From Clostridiales bacterium (lineage in GTDB: Bacteria > Bacteroidota > Bacteroidia > Bacteroidales > Muribaculaceae): a stretch of 64,000 nucleotides of DNA. Shown one piece after another: positions 26,520 to 36,632 of the stretch. A program made the position numbers and the translations under genes. Every line of letters begins with the position of its first letter. The stretch's first letter is position 1. Below the pieces are notes generated by a model. That model did not search any database. It was given only the letters and a program-made list of their open reading frames with translations, and had not been told where the DNA came from. The stretch spans positions 799,169 through 863,168 of the forward strand of contig JAMPBP010000001.1 of the NCBI GenBank assembly GCA_023666645.1, in the 5' to 3' direction.

Positions 26520-27136
26520 AGATTCTATATTGCGAACAGGAAATACCTCTCAATGGAATGGATTCAGAGGGTAGCACAGGCTCCCGGGTGACATTGCTCA
26601 CCGATTCCTCCATGTCTCGTAACCACAGGCCGCTGTTCATTCCGCCTCATCACGAGAAATGGACCATGACATTGGCACCGGCATTCCGTATATCCCGATT
26701 GGGGAAATGCATTGCACCCAGATTTGCCCACCGTTACTACGATGCAGTGTCGCTTATAGCCCGTCTAAGGCCTGCCGACATCCCCTCCACAGGATTGCTA
26801 TCGTCGGCCATTGACTCAGCCTTTGACTCAGCCACAGTCGTAGGAGAATGGATCCGACTCCCGGGACGCACCAACGACCATCTTCCCCACCCCGAGAACG
26901 ATATCACCGCCACTCTCATGGAATTGAAGCTGCAACTTTCGGGCAATGTCAACATATCAGTGACAATCGACATGTCACAACTGGACTCCACGATCGCATG
27001 GCTGTCATCCTATTTCATGGTGAAACATGGCGACATCATCGTGCCAGGCGACTTCTCATCAATACCCGTTGAAATGGACACGACTGTGGAAATCAACGTC
27101 AACACCCTCCCATGCCTCGACTTCAAGTTTAAATGA
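26516..27136 (+). CDS. Degenerate fumarylacetoacetate hydrolase (FAH)-fold protein
   Basis: A 206-residue protein starting MKILYCEQEIPLNG at an ATG overlapping the rex stop. The C-terminal half (LKLQLSGNVNISVTIDMSQLD, FMVKHGDIIVPGDFS, VEINVNTLPCLDFKFK) follows the FAH-fold pattern, including the segment equivalent to L-x-PGD-hydrophobic-TG. The middle (RFAHRYYDAVSLIARLRP) fits the fold loosely, but the E-x-E metal ligands of active enzymes are not visible. It may be non-catalytic. Coupling to rex and its position before porU are the main clues. Family assignment is by eye. Confidence 0.5.
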   Translation: MKILYCEQEIPLNGMDSEGSTGSRVTLLTDSSMSRNHRPLFIPPHHEKWTMTLAPAFRISRLGKCIAPRFAHRYYDAVSLIARLRPADIPSTGLLSSAIDSAFDSATVVGEWIRLPGRTNDHLPHPENDITATLMELKLQLSGNVNISVTIDMSQLDSTIAWLSSYFMVKHGDIIVPGDFSSIPVEMDTTVEINVNTLPCLDFKFK

Positions 27137-27154
27137 GATTATATTGTTTTTTAC

Positions 27155-30100
27155 ATGAAATTTATCGATTCAGCGTTCATAATCATTCTTGTTGCACTGG
27201 CGGCCTTTACTCCTGACTCACTCTCAGGTGCGGAGTCACGCGTCATGGTGAAAATCGCTGTCGAGCACTCCGGAATACATATCATCTCCCACGAACAGCT
27301 GCAAGCCTGCGGACTGAACCAGGCCGACCGTCTTGCTGTGTACGGATATGGTGGCATCATCCCGCCATCACCCGATGATGATAATGACCGATTACCCGAA
27401 GTGCCGACGATGGTTACCCAAGATGGATCGCTAATTTTCTATGCCGTGGGACCCGAACAATACCACATCGAGGCCAATTCCACCACAAGTCAGGTATATA
27501 CCCACATCAAGTGCAACAGCTGTACCCGATATGGCTACTATTTCATTGCCCCGGCCGATGCACCGCTACGCATCAGGCATCATGATGGCGTGACACCTTC
27601 AGGCAAAATCATCAACGATCATTTTTCAAGCGCAGTCTACCACCCACAGCTCAGTAACCCGGCCCGTGCCGGTGTGACATTCCTTGGCGATGACTTCTCT
27701 AAAACAGCCGATAAATCACTGACAATCAACTTTGAGACGCCCGGCATTACCACCAGTTCAAACCTATGGCTGCGGCTGCGCGGTGGCATCAAGGCCACCT
27801 CACCGCGCATCAACTACAGTTTCAATACATCATCAAAACTCCTCCCTTGCACAAGTTCCCAACCATCATTCTATGAAATTGAAAAATACTACTCACCCAC
27901 CGATTTCATGCAGAGCGCGTTCCGGCAACTCAACAGCCACCCACAGGTACAGATCCTGAAAGCCTCACTGCCACTTTCGGGAAAGGTGTCATATGCCGCT
28001 ATCGAATCGGCCACCCTCACCTATAAACGCTACAATGAGATGCCCGCCGACGGCCACCAGCTGTCCATGCTGGAATGGGACATTGCAAGCGGTGACGCGC
28101 TTATGTTCAATCGTTCTCACAGTAATGTTACCGTATGGGACGTCACCGACCCCGGGAATCCTGTCTCACTTCCCATTACCGACAGTTCCACCGATAACTC
28201 GACAATGGCACTCGTCACCGACAGCCATTCAGGATCATCACATTTCATAGCCTTCGAAACCGACAGCGACAAATTGCCATCAGTGAAGATCGTCTCAACG
28301 GTCTCGATAGGCCATCTGTATGGAATGCCCGTTCCCGACATGGTTATAGTTTCTGCTCCCGACTTTATAAACCAAGCACTCAGGCTCGCCGCGCTGCACA
28401 ACCGATACCAACAATATGATGTCACGGTAGTGGCTACCGATGATATTTATGACCATTATGGCTCCGGAGCCCATTCCCCCTATGCCATAAAGCACTTCAT
28501 CACCGACCTTTATTTCCGGGATTCTGAAAAATTTGGCAACCTGCTGATTTTCGGGACTGCCACATGGGACCCGCGTCACATCATTGCCGGAAATTCCAAC
28601 GATGCCAACAGCGTTGTGACATGGCAAACCGAAGATTTCGAAGCACAGAGCGATGCCTCGCTATGCTATGCCTCCGATGCCTTTTACGGCATACTGAATG
28701 AAGACGGCATGCCATTTGAACTGATGCACCGGCTCCCCATGTCAATCAACGTGGGGCGTATCCCGGCAATCTCAGTTTCACAGGCCAAAGCATACATCGA
28801 CAAAGTGGAGCAATATCTTGCCTCTCCACCGGCAACCGACATTCACTCTCACGCATTGGTCATAGGCGACCATGGCGATGACAATCTCCACCTGCGTCAA
28901 GCCATGCTGCTATGCGACTCCATAGAGTTACGATGGGCACCCAACACCATAGTGACGCGAGCCCTATCGGCACTCTACGAGAAAAAGAATTCCTCAACAC
29001 CCCTGCTACTTGACAAAGTTGAGAGATCACTCGACAGCGGTGTCGGCTTTGTGTCGTATATAGGTCACAGCAACATACAGAACATGCTGTCTGACGAGAC
29101 CCTCACCGGATCCTTCATGGCCGCTCTCACCAACGAGGTACACCCCCTCGCCATGCTATCCACATGCTATGCCACCGGCTTTGACCGTCAGGAGAACACC
29201 ATAGGAGAACGCATGCTTTTCAATCCACAGGGTGGAGCCATCGCAATCATTGGAGCATCGAGAGCGGTAAAATCCACACACAACCACACCCTCAACATGT
29301 CCATAGGGAGGGAATACTTTACAGCCACCGGGCATGTCACCATGGGCGATATTTTCAGGAAAGCCCGCAACAGCGTCGTTACATCGGGCACAAATGCCAA
29401 CCTCTCGCTCAACACTGCCAGCTATAACCTATTGGGCGACCCACTCTTACCATTATATCTTCCCACTCACTCCATCAAACCCGACAACGATGGAGAGCCG
29501 ACTATAACACCACTGGGCGAAAATTACCTTAGAGGCAGTATCATGGATAGCAAAGGCAATATCGATACATCGTTCAACGGAAAGATAATAGCCAACCTGT
29601 ATAATCCGGCAACGACGGCCGAAACCATCTACGATCCTACGGTTGTAAAAAGCGAGACCATCACACTGCGTGATAAACTTGCAGCCACTGCATCAGGCAT
29701 CGTCAAGGAGGGTCGCTACGAACTGAATCTTGATTGTCCCGAAGTGACATGGGACGGCAACGGGCACCGTCTCTCGCTACTGGCCATTTCAACGACCGAT
29801 GCGTCCCGGGCTTCAATACTTTTCGATAATGTCACCGTCAAGGCCCTGGAGTCAAATGATGATTCTGACGGCTCCATGCATATTCAGGAGCTGTATATAG
29901 GCAATCCTGATTTTACCGATGGCGACCCTGTAGAGTCACCAATCGCTGTACATGCCTCGATTGAAACGACTGCCACACAGCTAAGCCGGGTCAACATTCT
30001 CGGACGCACATGCTATCTTAGCATCGATGGGAAGCGATACAACGACATAGCCAATCATTTCATTGACAACGGTGACGGCATCACGACGATGGACTATACA

Positions 30101-30523
30101 GTTGGTCCGATCGACAACGGGCGTCACTCCCTGACACTTCATCTGAGTGACAATGCCGGCCAACATGTCGCCAAGACATTAAGCTTCCAGACACTCGACA
30201 ATCTTCAACCGCTCTCATTGAAAGTTGAGGAAGAGACCGCTACCACCTCGGCGACTATTGCCCTTGAACATAATCTTGACATCGAGCCCACAGGACGCCT
30301 GCTCATAGAAAATGCTTTCGGGACAACGATTCTGTCGATTCCCGATACAACCTTTCCCTACACATGGAACCTTCGGGACACCACAGGAGCATATGTCCCC
30401 GACGGCCGCTACACAGCCCGGGCCATTGTAAAATCCCCTCACCCCGCTCCGGCAACCACCCCGGCAGTCATAACTGTTATCATAGATGACGACAATAAAA
30501 TCAATACCCACATAAAGGATTAA
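27155..30523 (+). CDS. porU: PorU-like type IX secretion C-terminal signal peptidase (C25 family)
   Basis: A 1122-residue secreted protein with a signal peptide (residues 1-26). Cysteine peptidase family C25 (gingipain-like) spans about 390-790: H638 in SYIGHSN and C671 in LSTCYATG match the catalytic His and Cys. PorU in Porphyromonas gingivalis removes the C-terminal sorting domain of type IX cargo at the cell surface and attaches it to lipopolysaccharide. The region before the peptidase is beta-rich, as in PorU. The C-terminus ends in an Ig/FlgD-like domain (YTWNLRDTTGAYVPDGRYTARA, listed by its core DTTGAYVPDGRY) instead of a sorting signal. The gene is third in a rex-led unit, 18 bases after the FAH-fold gene. 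No other por/spr genes are in the window. Confidence 0.85.
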   Translation: MKFIDSAFIIILVALAAFTPDSLSGAESRVMVKIAVEHSGIHIISHEQLQACGLNQADRLAVYGYGGIIPPSPDDDNDRLPEVPTMVTQDGSLIFYAVGPEQYHIEANSTTSQVYTHIKCNSCTRYGYYFIAPADAPLRIRHHDGVTPSGKIINDHFSSAVYHPQLSNPARAGVTFLGDDFSKTADKSLTINFETPGITTSSNLWLRLRGGIKATSPRINYSFNTSSKLLPCTSSQPSFYEIEKYYSPTDFMQSAFRQLNSHPQVQILKASLPLSGKVSYAAIESATLTYKRYNEMPADGHQLSMLEWDIASGDALMFNRSHSNVTVWDVTDPGNPVSLPITDSSTDNSTMALVTDSHSGSSHFIAFETDSDKLPSVKIVSTVSIGHLYGMPVPDMVIVSAPDFINQALRLAALHNRYQQYDVTVVATDDIYDHYGSGAHSPYAIKHFITDLYFRDSEKFGNLLIFGTATWDPRHIIAGNSNDANSVVTWQTEDFEAQSDASLCYASDAFYGILNEDGMPFELMHRLPMSINVGRIPAISVSQAKAYIDKVEQYLASPPATDIHSHALVIGDHGDDNLHLRQAMLLCDSIELRWAPNTIVTRALSALYEKKNSSTPLLLDKVERSLDSGVGFVSYIGHSNIQNMLSDETLTGSFMAALTNEVHPLAMLSTCYATGFDRQENTIGERMLFNPQGGAIAIIGASRAVKSTHNHTLNMSIGREYFTATGHVTMGDIFRKARNSVVTSGTNANLSLNTASYNLLGDPLLPLYLPTHSIKPDNDGEPTITPLGENYLRGSIMDSKGNIDTSFNGKIIANLYNPATTAETIYDPTVVKSETITLRDKLAATASGIVKEGRYELNLDCPEVTWDGNGHRLSLLAISTTDASRASILFDNVTVKALESNDDSDGSMHIQELYIGNPDFTDGDPVESPIAVHASIETTATQLSRVNILGRTCYLSIDGKRYNDIANHFIDNGDGITTMDYTVGPIDNGRHSLTLHLSDNAGQHVAKTLSFQTLDNLQPLSLKVEEETATTSATIALEHNLDIEPTGRLLIENAFGTTILSIPDTTFPYTWNLRDTTGAYVPDGRYTARAIVKSPHPAPATTPAVITVIIDDDNKINTHIKD

Positions 30524-30538
30524 AGAATTCAGACCACA

Positions 30539-31618
30539 ATGAAATTAACCGAAACACGTTCAAGTATGTTGCACGGAGTCCTGCTCATCGGACTCTTCGC
30601 CTGCGCTGCCTTCTACATAGGGAGCGCACGCATATTCATCGACCTGTCACTCAGTCCTATGATCATAGGTATCGTATTAGGAATGATTTATGCCAATTCA
30701 CTGCGTAATCACCTGCCTGAGACATGGGTGCCGGGTATACAATTCTGCTCCAAGAGACTACTTCGCGTAGGCATTATCTTCTATGGCTTCCGTCTCACAT
30801 TCCAGGACATAGCCGCTGTAGGTATCCCGGGAATCACTATCGATGCCATCATAGTCACAGTCACTGTGATAGGAGGATATTTCATAGGAAGCCGACTGCT
30901 CAAGATGGACCGGGATACAGCGATGCTCACCTCCATAGGCAGCGGCATATGTGGCGCGGCCGCTGTGCTGGGAGCTGAAGCCACAATGCGCACAAAGCCT
31001 TACAAAACTGCCGTATCAGTGGCCACGGTTGTAATCTTCGGAACGCTGTCTATGTTTATCTATCCCTTAGCCTACCGCACGGGGTTGCTTGACCTCTCGC
31101 CCCAACAGATGGGAATCTATGGAGGCTCGACGCTTCACGAAGTGGCCCACGCGGTAGGCGCAGGCAATGCCATGGGCGAAGAGATAGCCGCCACTACTGT
31201 AATTGTCAAGATGATACGAGTCATGATGCTCGTACCCGTATTGCTATTGCTGGGCATATGGGTGGCACGGCGCGCCAAAACATCAGGCAATGCCGGTGCC
31301 GAGGGAAAAGGACGTGTCACGATTCCATGGTTTGCTTTCGGATTCCTACTTATCATCGCTCTTAACTCCTTGTCGGTATGGCTCAACACCGCTTTTGAAT
31401 CACCCATGGGAATACCCCAGGCTGCAGTCGATGTAATCAACTATATCGACACCTTCCTGCTCACAATGGCCATGGTGGCCCTCGGTGCCGAGACCTCAAT
31501 CGACAAATTCAAAAAGGCCGGAGCAAAACCTTTTGTGCTCGCAATCATTATATATGTATGGTTGCTTGGCGGCGGCTATCTTCTGGCCCGCTACCTGGCT
31601 CCGGTGCTCATATTCTAA
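30539..31618 (+). CDS. YeiH/YadS-type putative sulfate exporter
   Basis: A 359-residue integral membrane protein with about ten hydrophobic helices, matching the conserved hypothetical 698 (PF03601) family. Characteristic stretches are GIVLGMIYANSL, LLRVGIIFYGFRLTFQDI, the GSGICGAAAVLGAEA loop and GGSTLHEVAHAVGAG. Members are annotated as sulfate exporters on limited evidence, so the substrate is uncertain. It lies 15 bases after porU and 33 bases before the GT2 gene, probably in the same transcript. Confidence 0.88.
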   Translation: MKLTETRSSMLHGVLLIGLFACAAFYIGSARIFIDLSLSPMIIGIVLGMIYANSLRNHLPETWVPGIQFCSKRLLRVGIIFYGFRLTFQDIAAVGIPGITIDAIIVTVTVIGGYFIGSRLLKMDRDTAMLTSIGSGICGAAAVLGAEATMRTKPYKTAVSVATVVIFGTLSMFIYPLAYRTGLLDLSPQQMGIYGGSTLHEVAHAVGAGNAMGEEIAATTVIVKMIRVMMLVPVLLLLGIWVARRAKTSGNAGAEGKGRVTIPWFAFGFLLIIALNSLSVWLNTAFESPMGIPQAAVDVINYIDTFLLTMAMVALGAETSIDKFKKAGAKPFVLAIIIYVWLLGGGYLLARYLAPVLIF

Positions 31619-31651
31619 TTCCATTCCAAAATTCCATTCCCCATAAAGCCC

Positions 31652-32431
31652 ATGGATAAATCAAAGGCAACTACCGAGTCTACCGCTACAACCGACAGCG
31701 TAGTTATAATACCGATGTACAACGAACGCGAGAATGCAGCGGCCATCATCGATGCTGTGATGACGCGGCCCCACGCTATGGACGTTCTCGTTATCGACGA
31801 CGGGTCGCCCGACGGTACCGCCGATATCGTCAAAGAAAAGATGAGGCAATACCCCGGCCGTGTCAAGATTATAGAGCGCCAGGGAAAACAGGGATTAGGC
31901 ACAGCCTATATAACAGGATTCAAGCGTGCGCTCGCCGATGGCTATGAATATATCTTTGAAATGGACGCTGACTTTTCCCACAATCCCGAGGACCTGATGG
32001 CTCTATACGACGCCTGCGCCAACAAGGGAGCCGATGTGGCTATAGGCTCACGCTACATTACCGGAGTCAACGTAGTCAACTGGCCCATGGGGCGCGTGCT
32101 CATGAGTTATTATGCCTCGGCCTACGTGAGGCTCGTGACCCGCCTTAAAGTGCGTGACACGACAGCCGGATTCGTGTGCTACCGTCGTCGGGTGCTTGAG
32201 ACAATCGAGCTCGACAAGATACGCTTCAAAGGATATGCTTTCCAGATTGAGATGAAATTCACAGCCCATAAGTGTGGTTTCAAGATTGTCGAAGTACCTA
32301 TCATATTTGTCAACCGTGTGCTCGGCACCAGCAAGATGTCAAGCGGCATATTCGGAGAGGCAGTTTTCGGAGTGATACGTTTGAAAGTTTCAAGCTGGTT
32401 TCGCAAATATCCCGGGATAGGCCATAAATAA
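31652..32431 (+). CDS. Polyprenol-phosphate mannosyltransferase-like GT2
   Basis: A 259-residue GT-A glycosyltransferase of the dolichol-phosphate mannose synthase group. It would transfer a sugar from a nucleotide sugar to a polyprenyl phosphate on the cytosolic face of the membrane. Motifs are IIPMYNERENA, LVIDDGSPDGTADI, QGLGTAYITGF, the D-x-D site EMDADFSHNPED and GSRYITG. No C-terminal membrane helices are seen, as in the short soluble subtype. The sugar could be mannose or another hexose. It is the last gene of the rex-led unit; pyrC has its own promoter. Confidence 0.9.
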   Translation: MDKSKATTESTATTDSVVIIPMYNERENAAAIIDAVMTRPHAMDVLVIDDGSPDGTADIVKEKMRQYPGRVKIIERQGKQGLGTAYITGFKRALADGYEYIFEMDADFSHNPEDLMALYDACANKGADVAIGSRYITGVNVVNWPMGRVLMSYYASAYVRLVTRLKVRDTTAGFVCYRRRVLETIELDKIRFKGYAFQIEMKFTAHKCGFKIVEVPIIFVNRVLGTSKMSSGIFGEAVFGVIRLKVSSWFRKYPGIGHK

Positions 32432-32466
32432 GTCAGCGACCCTCTATGTGGTTGTAAAATATGCGC

Positions 32467-32474
32467 TATATTTG
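32467..32474 (+). promoter_or_regulatory. -7 element of pyrC
   Basis: TATATTTG, 29 bases before the ATG at 32504. A TTG at 32452 is too close for ideal spacing. Confidence 0.55.
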
Positions 32475-32503
32475 TACAAATTGACCGATTGTTATCAATT
32501 ATT

Positions 32504-33853
32504 ATGAAAACGTTACTTTATAATGCCTTAATAGTCAACGAAGGGGAATCGTTCAATGGCTTCCTTGTCATTGATGGTGAAAATATCGCGACCGTGGGTC
32601 ATGGCGATGCGCCCGGAACAGAGACCTTTGACGATAATGTAGTGGCAGTTGACTGCAAGGGCGATATGTTGCTGCCCGGTGCAATCGACTCGCATGTGCA
32701 TTTCCGTGACCCGGGACTCACCGTCAAGGGAGATATAGAAAGCGAAAGCCGCGCAGCCATTGCCGGTGGCGTCACCTCCTATTTTGATATGCCCAATACC
32801 AAACCGGTCACAACCACAATAGAGGCCTGGAATGAAAAAATGGAGCGTGCCGCCAAAGCTTCGGTTGCCAATTATGCTTTTTTTCTGGGGGCCACCAACG
32901 ATAACCTCAACACATTGCTTGAAGCCGACTACAACCGTATACCGGGCATCAAGCTATTCATGGGATCATCAACGGGCAACATGCTTGTCGACAGCCAGGG
33001 GACACTCGACAATCTCTTTGCCCAGGCACCGGCATTGATTATGGTACATGCCGAGGATGAGCTCACCATCAATGAAGCCAAGGAAAAGCTCAAGGCTACC
33101 TATGGCGACAGCCCCATACCCGTAGAACTTCATAGCGTCATGAGACCTCGGGAAGCATGTCTCAAGTCAACACGTCATGCTATAGAGCTTGCCAAGCGTC
33201 ACGACGCGCGGCTTCATGTCGCCCACATATCCACTGCCGATGAGCTTACACTCTTCTCGCCTGTCGGGCTTGACGGGAAAAAGATAACAGCTGAGACATG
33301 CCCGCATTATCTCATCTACAGCAACGAGGATATGAAGGCACTCGGCAGCCGCATCAAGTGTAATCCGGCAATAAAAGAGCCGGCCGACCGTGACTCACTT
33401 TTACAGGCTGTAGAAAACGGTGTCATTGACACCATAGCCACCGATCACGCCCCCCACACACTGTCCGACAAGGAAGGCGACCTCTTTCACGCAGCATCGG
33501 GAATGCCAGGAGTGCAATTCTCACTTCCGCTCATGCTCAGCATAGGGCTCGACCCAGCACTGGTCGCGAAACTCATGTCACACAATGTGGCAAAGATATT
33601 CGGCATCGAGAAGCGAGGATTCCTACGCGAGGGGTACAAAGCCGACATCGTCAGAGTCAACAAGCTGCTGATACCCCACACTATCAGCGACACCGACGTG
33701 TTGTCTCGATGCGGGTGGACCCCCTATCGTGGACTGAAGTCGTCATATTCCATAGACTCAGTGTGGGTCAACGGTTGCCTGGCAGTCAAAGAGGGGAAAC
33801 TGACAGGCCGAAGCAATGCCCAACCGCTCACTTTCAAACAATCAAAACAATAA
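32504..33853 (+). CDS. pyrC: Dihydroorotase
   Basis: Zinc amidohydrolase of de novo pyrimidine synthesis, closing carbamoyl-aspartate to dihydroorotate. Metal-binding DSHVHFRDPG, the carboxylated-lysine segment GIKLFMGSSTGNML, ETCPHYL and the catalytic DTIATDHAPH are all present. I chose the ATG at 32504 (449 residues, MKTLLYNAL); a TTG five codons earlier would add MLSII and has no support. Type I dihydroorotases of this length are standard in Bacteroidota. Confidence 0.95.
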   Translation: MKTLLYNALIVNEGESFNGFLVIDGENIATVGHGDAPGTETFDDNVVAVDCKGDMLLPGAIDSHVHFRDPGLTVKGDIESESRAAIAGGVTSYFDMPNTKPVTTTIEAWNEKMERAAKASVANYAFFLGATNDNLNTLLEADYNRIPGIKLFMGSSTGNMLVDSQGTLDNLFAQAPALIMVHAEDELTINEAKEKLKATYGDSPIPVELHSVMRPREACLKSTRHAIELAKRHDARLHVAHISTADELTLFSPVGLDGKKITAETCPHYLIYSNEDMKALGSRIKCNPAIKEPADRDSLLQAVENGVIDTIATDHAPHTLSDKEGDLFHAASGMPGVQFSLPLMLSIGLDPALVAKLMSHNVAKIFGIEKRGFLREGYKADIVRVNKLLIPHTISDTDVLSRCGWTPYRGLKSSYSIDSVWVNGCLAVKEGKLTGRSNAQPLTFKQSKQ

Positions 33854-33982
33854 GCCCAAGTGTTATATCCTTGAGACCCGACACGAGGCGCGATATATTT
33901 TCGATGATAGTCAGCCGGCCATGAACATATCGCTGTTTAAGTTTCATGCCGACCAATATCAAAAAGTCTAAATGAATTCAAT

Positions 33983-35269
33983 ATGAAAGAATTTGTCATA
34001 AGTAAGGAAACCACCGAGAATGCCGTGCTTGTAGGCCTTGTCACCCGCGACCAGAGCGAGGAGAAGGTCAACGAGTATCTCGACGAACTGGAATTTCTGG
34101 CCGACACCGCCGGTGCCGTGACCGTGAAACGGTTTGTCCAAAAGCTTGACTTTCCCAACCCACGCACATTTGTGGGGAAAGGCAAACTCGACGAGATAAA
34201 ACAATATGTTGAGGATAATGAGGTGGGCATGGTAATCTTTGACGATGATTTGTCGACCAAGCAGGTCTCAAATATCGAGAAAGAGCTACAGATAAAGGTG
34301 CTTGACCGCACGAGCCTCATTCTTGACATCTTTGCCAAGCGCGCACAGACGGCCAATGCACGTGCACAAGTGGAACTTGCCCAATACCAGTATCTGTTGC
34401 CAAGGCTCACGCGCCTGTGGACCCACCTGGAGCGTCAGCGCGGTGGTATAGGTATGCGCGGTCCCGGTGAGACACAGATCGAGACCGACCGCCGTATCAT
34501 ACTCGACAAGATAGCCCGGCTCAAGGAAGAGCTGCGCTCCATCGACAAGCAAAAATCAATCCAGCGCAAGAACCGTGGAAAGCTTACCCGCGTAGCGCTT
34601 GTGGGATACACCAATGTAGGCAAGTCAACACTCATGAACCTACTGAGCAAAAGCGAAGTATTTGCCGAGAACAAACTGTTTGCCACACTCGACACCACTG
34701 TGCGCAAGGTAATCATCGACAACCTTCCGTTCCTGCTCACCGATACCGTAGGATTCATACGCAAACTACCCACCCATCTCGTCGATTCGTTCAAATCTAC
34801 CCTCGATGAGGTGCGTGACGCCGACCTTCTGGTGCATGTTGTCGACATAAGTCACCCTCAGTTTGAAGAGCAGATAGAAGTGGTCAACAAGACCCTGCGC
34901 GACATATGCGGTGACAGCGAGAAACCCATGATCATGGTGTTCAACAAAATCGACGCCTTCAGCTATAAGCCCAAAGATGCTGACGACCTCACTCCGCGCA
35001 AACGTGAGAATATCTCGCTCGATGAACTGAAAGCCACATGGATGAACAAACTTCACGACAACTGCGTGTTCATCTCGGCCAAAACAGGACGCAACATCGA
35101 CGAGCTGAAGAAACTGCTCTACGAGAAAGCCCGCGAGATACACTTGACCCGCTTCCCCTATAACGACTTCCTGTTCCAGAAATATGACGATATAGACACT
35201 GCCGATAACTCGGCTATAACCGAAATCGACGATTCCTCAACGCTTGAAACACCAGGAGCCGATGAATAG
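33983..35269 (+). CDS. hflX: Ribosome-associated GTPase HflX
   Basis: A 428-residue GTPase that binds the 50S subunit and can split stalled ribosomes. The N-terminal HflX domain (about 20-190) has the glycine-rich GGIGMRGPGETQIETDRR linker. The G domain carries G1 GYTNVGKST, G3 DTVGFIRKLP and G4 NKID. The C-terminal part is short. The start ATG follows an in-frame-unrelated 17-codon frame (33921-33971) that is probably chance. The stop overlaps the dgt start by eight bases. Confidence 0.95.
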   Translation: MKEFVISKETTENAVLVGLVTRDQSEEKVNEYLDELEFLADTAGAVTVKRFVQKLDFPNPRTFVGKGKLDEIKQYVEDNEVGMVIFDDDLSTKQVSNIEKELQIKVLDRTSLILDIFAKRAQTANARAQVELAQYQYLLPRLTRLWTHLERQRGGIGMRGPGETQIETDRRIILDKIARLKEELRSIDKQKSIQRKNRGKLTRVALVGYTNVGKSTLMNLLSKSEVFAENKLFATLDTTVRKVIIDNLPFLLTDTVGFIRKLPTHLVDSFKSTLDEVRDADLLVHVVDISHPQFEEQIEVVNKTLRDICGDSEKPMIMVFNKIDAFSYKPKDADDLTPRKRENISLDELKATWMNKLHDNCVFISAKTGRNIDELKKLLYEKAREIHLTRFPYNDFLFQKYDDIDTADNSAITEIDDSSTLETPGADE

Positions 35270-36632
35270 TGATACAACCGGCAACAACAGCAGCATGTCT
35301 TGGTCCCGGCTGGTAAGCGACAAGCGCTTCGGACTCGAGGAACATATTGACAACAAGGGAGGCACCAGGAGTGACTTCAGGCGCGACTATGACCGCATGG
35401 TCTTCTCCTCCCCTTTCAGACGATTGCAGAACAAGACACAGGTATTCCCCCTTCCAGGTGGAAGCATCTTTGTGCACAACCGACTCACTCACAGTCTGGA
35501 GGTATCATCGGTAGGGCGGTCAATAGCCACCGAGGTGATGACCTCCCTGATGCCCGGCTGCAACAATCCGGAGGAGGCCAAGGCTCTGGAATCGATAGGT
35601 GAGATAGTGGCAGCAGCCTGCCTGGCCCACGACCTTGGCAATCCCCCATTCGGCCACTCGGGAGAGAAAGCCATCTCCACTTTCTTTTCCGAGGGGAATG
35701 GCGCCGTGCTGCGGGGCGAACTGACCGATGCCCAGTGGAACGACCTTGTTCACTTCGAGGGAAATGCCAATGCACTCAGAGTGCTCACACACAACTTTGC
35801 CGGGCGCAGGCAAGGAGGATTCGGCATGACCTATGCCACACTGGCCTCTATAGTAAAATATCCCTTCGAGTCGTCGCTGGCCGGCGGCAACGGGAAATTT
35901 GGTTTCTTCACCACCGAGCGCGACTCATTTATCAAAATTGCCGACGAATTGGGCATGATACGGATTGAGCATGCCGACGCAGCCGTCGAGTATGCACGCC
36001 ACCCATTGGTCTACATCGTGGAAGCCGCCGACGACATATGCTATGAAATAATGGATATCGAAGATGCCCACAAACTGAAGATTCTCCCCACAACCCAAGT
36101 CCTCGCACTCCTTCTCAACTACTTTGAGGGAGAGCAACTCGCGAGACACACCGACTCCATCGATACCATAAGTGACCCCAACGAGAAGGTGGCCTATCTG
36201 AGGTCGGCTGTCATAAGCCGCCTTGTGAGCTGTTGTGCCGATTGCTTTGTCGAGAATCATGACGCCATAATGCAAGGGCGATTCACAAGGTCGCTGTTGC
36301 ACGCCTTGAAAGGTCCTGAGCGCGAAGCCTATGAAAAGTGCAACAGCGTGTCATGGGACAAAATCTACTGTGCCGGTGATGTCGTGGATATCGAGCTTGC
36401 CGGAAACCGCATCATAACCTTCCTGCTCGATAAATATATACACGCCGTGCGCTTTCCGGAGCTCAACTATTCACGCCTGCTGCTCGCCAAGGTTCCGGAG
36501 CAGTACAACGTGGCAGCCCCCAGCATATACGGACGCATACAAGCAGTGCTCGACCATGTTTCGGCCATGACCGATGTATACGCCCTCGACCTATACCGCA
36601 AACTCAACGGACAAACATTACCAGCTGTATGA
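35262..36632 (+). CDS. dgt: dGTP triphosphohydrolase-like HD protein
   Basis: A 456-residue HD-domain enzyme that hydrolyses dGTP (or related dNTPs) to the nucleoside and triphosphate. Family marks are SPFRRLQNKTQVFPL, HNRLTHSLEVSSVGRS and the HD motif AHDLGNPPFGHSGE, followed by EGNANALRVLT. The ATG at 35262, inside the end of hflX, gives the best N-terminus; an upstream TTG at 35244 would add six residues. The stop overlaps the TPM gene start by four bases, so hflX, dgt and the TPM gene form one coupled unit. Confidence 0.93.
   Translation: MNSDTTGNNSSMSWSRLVSDKRFGLEEHIDNKGGTRSDFRRDYDRMVFSSPFRRLQNKTQVFPLPGGSIFVHNRLTHSLEVSSVGRSIATEVMTSLMPGCNNPEEAKALESIGEIVAAACLAHDLGNPPFGHSGEKAISTFFSEGNGAVLRGELTDAQWNDLVHFEGNANALRVLTHNFAGRRQGGFGMTYATLASIVKYPFESSLAGGNGKFGFFTTERDSFIKIADELGMIRIEHADAAVEYARHPLVYIVEAADDICYEIMDIEDAHKLKILPTTQVLALLLNYFEGEQLARHTDSIDTISDPNEKVAYLRSAVISRLVSCCADCFVENHDAIMQGRFTRSLLHALKGPEREAYEKCNSVSWDKIYCAGDVVDIELAGNRIITFLLDKYIHAVRFPELNYSRLLLAKVPEQYNVAAPSIYGRIQAVLDHVSAMTDVYALDLYRKLNGQTLPAV

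Noticed and set aside
31617..31642. Tandem AATTCCATTCC repeat between the YeiH-type and GT2 genes
   Set aside because: Only two short copies; no larger element is evident.
33921..33971. 17-codon frame just before hflX
   Set aside because: Could be a leader peptide, but no hairpin pair or codon run supports attenuation, and a frame this short is expected by chance.
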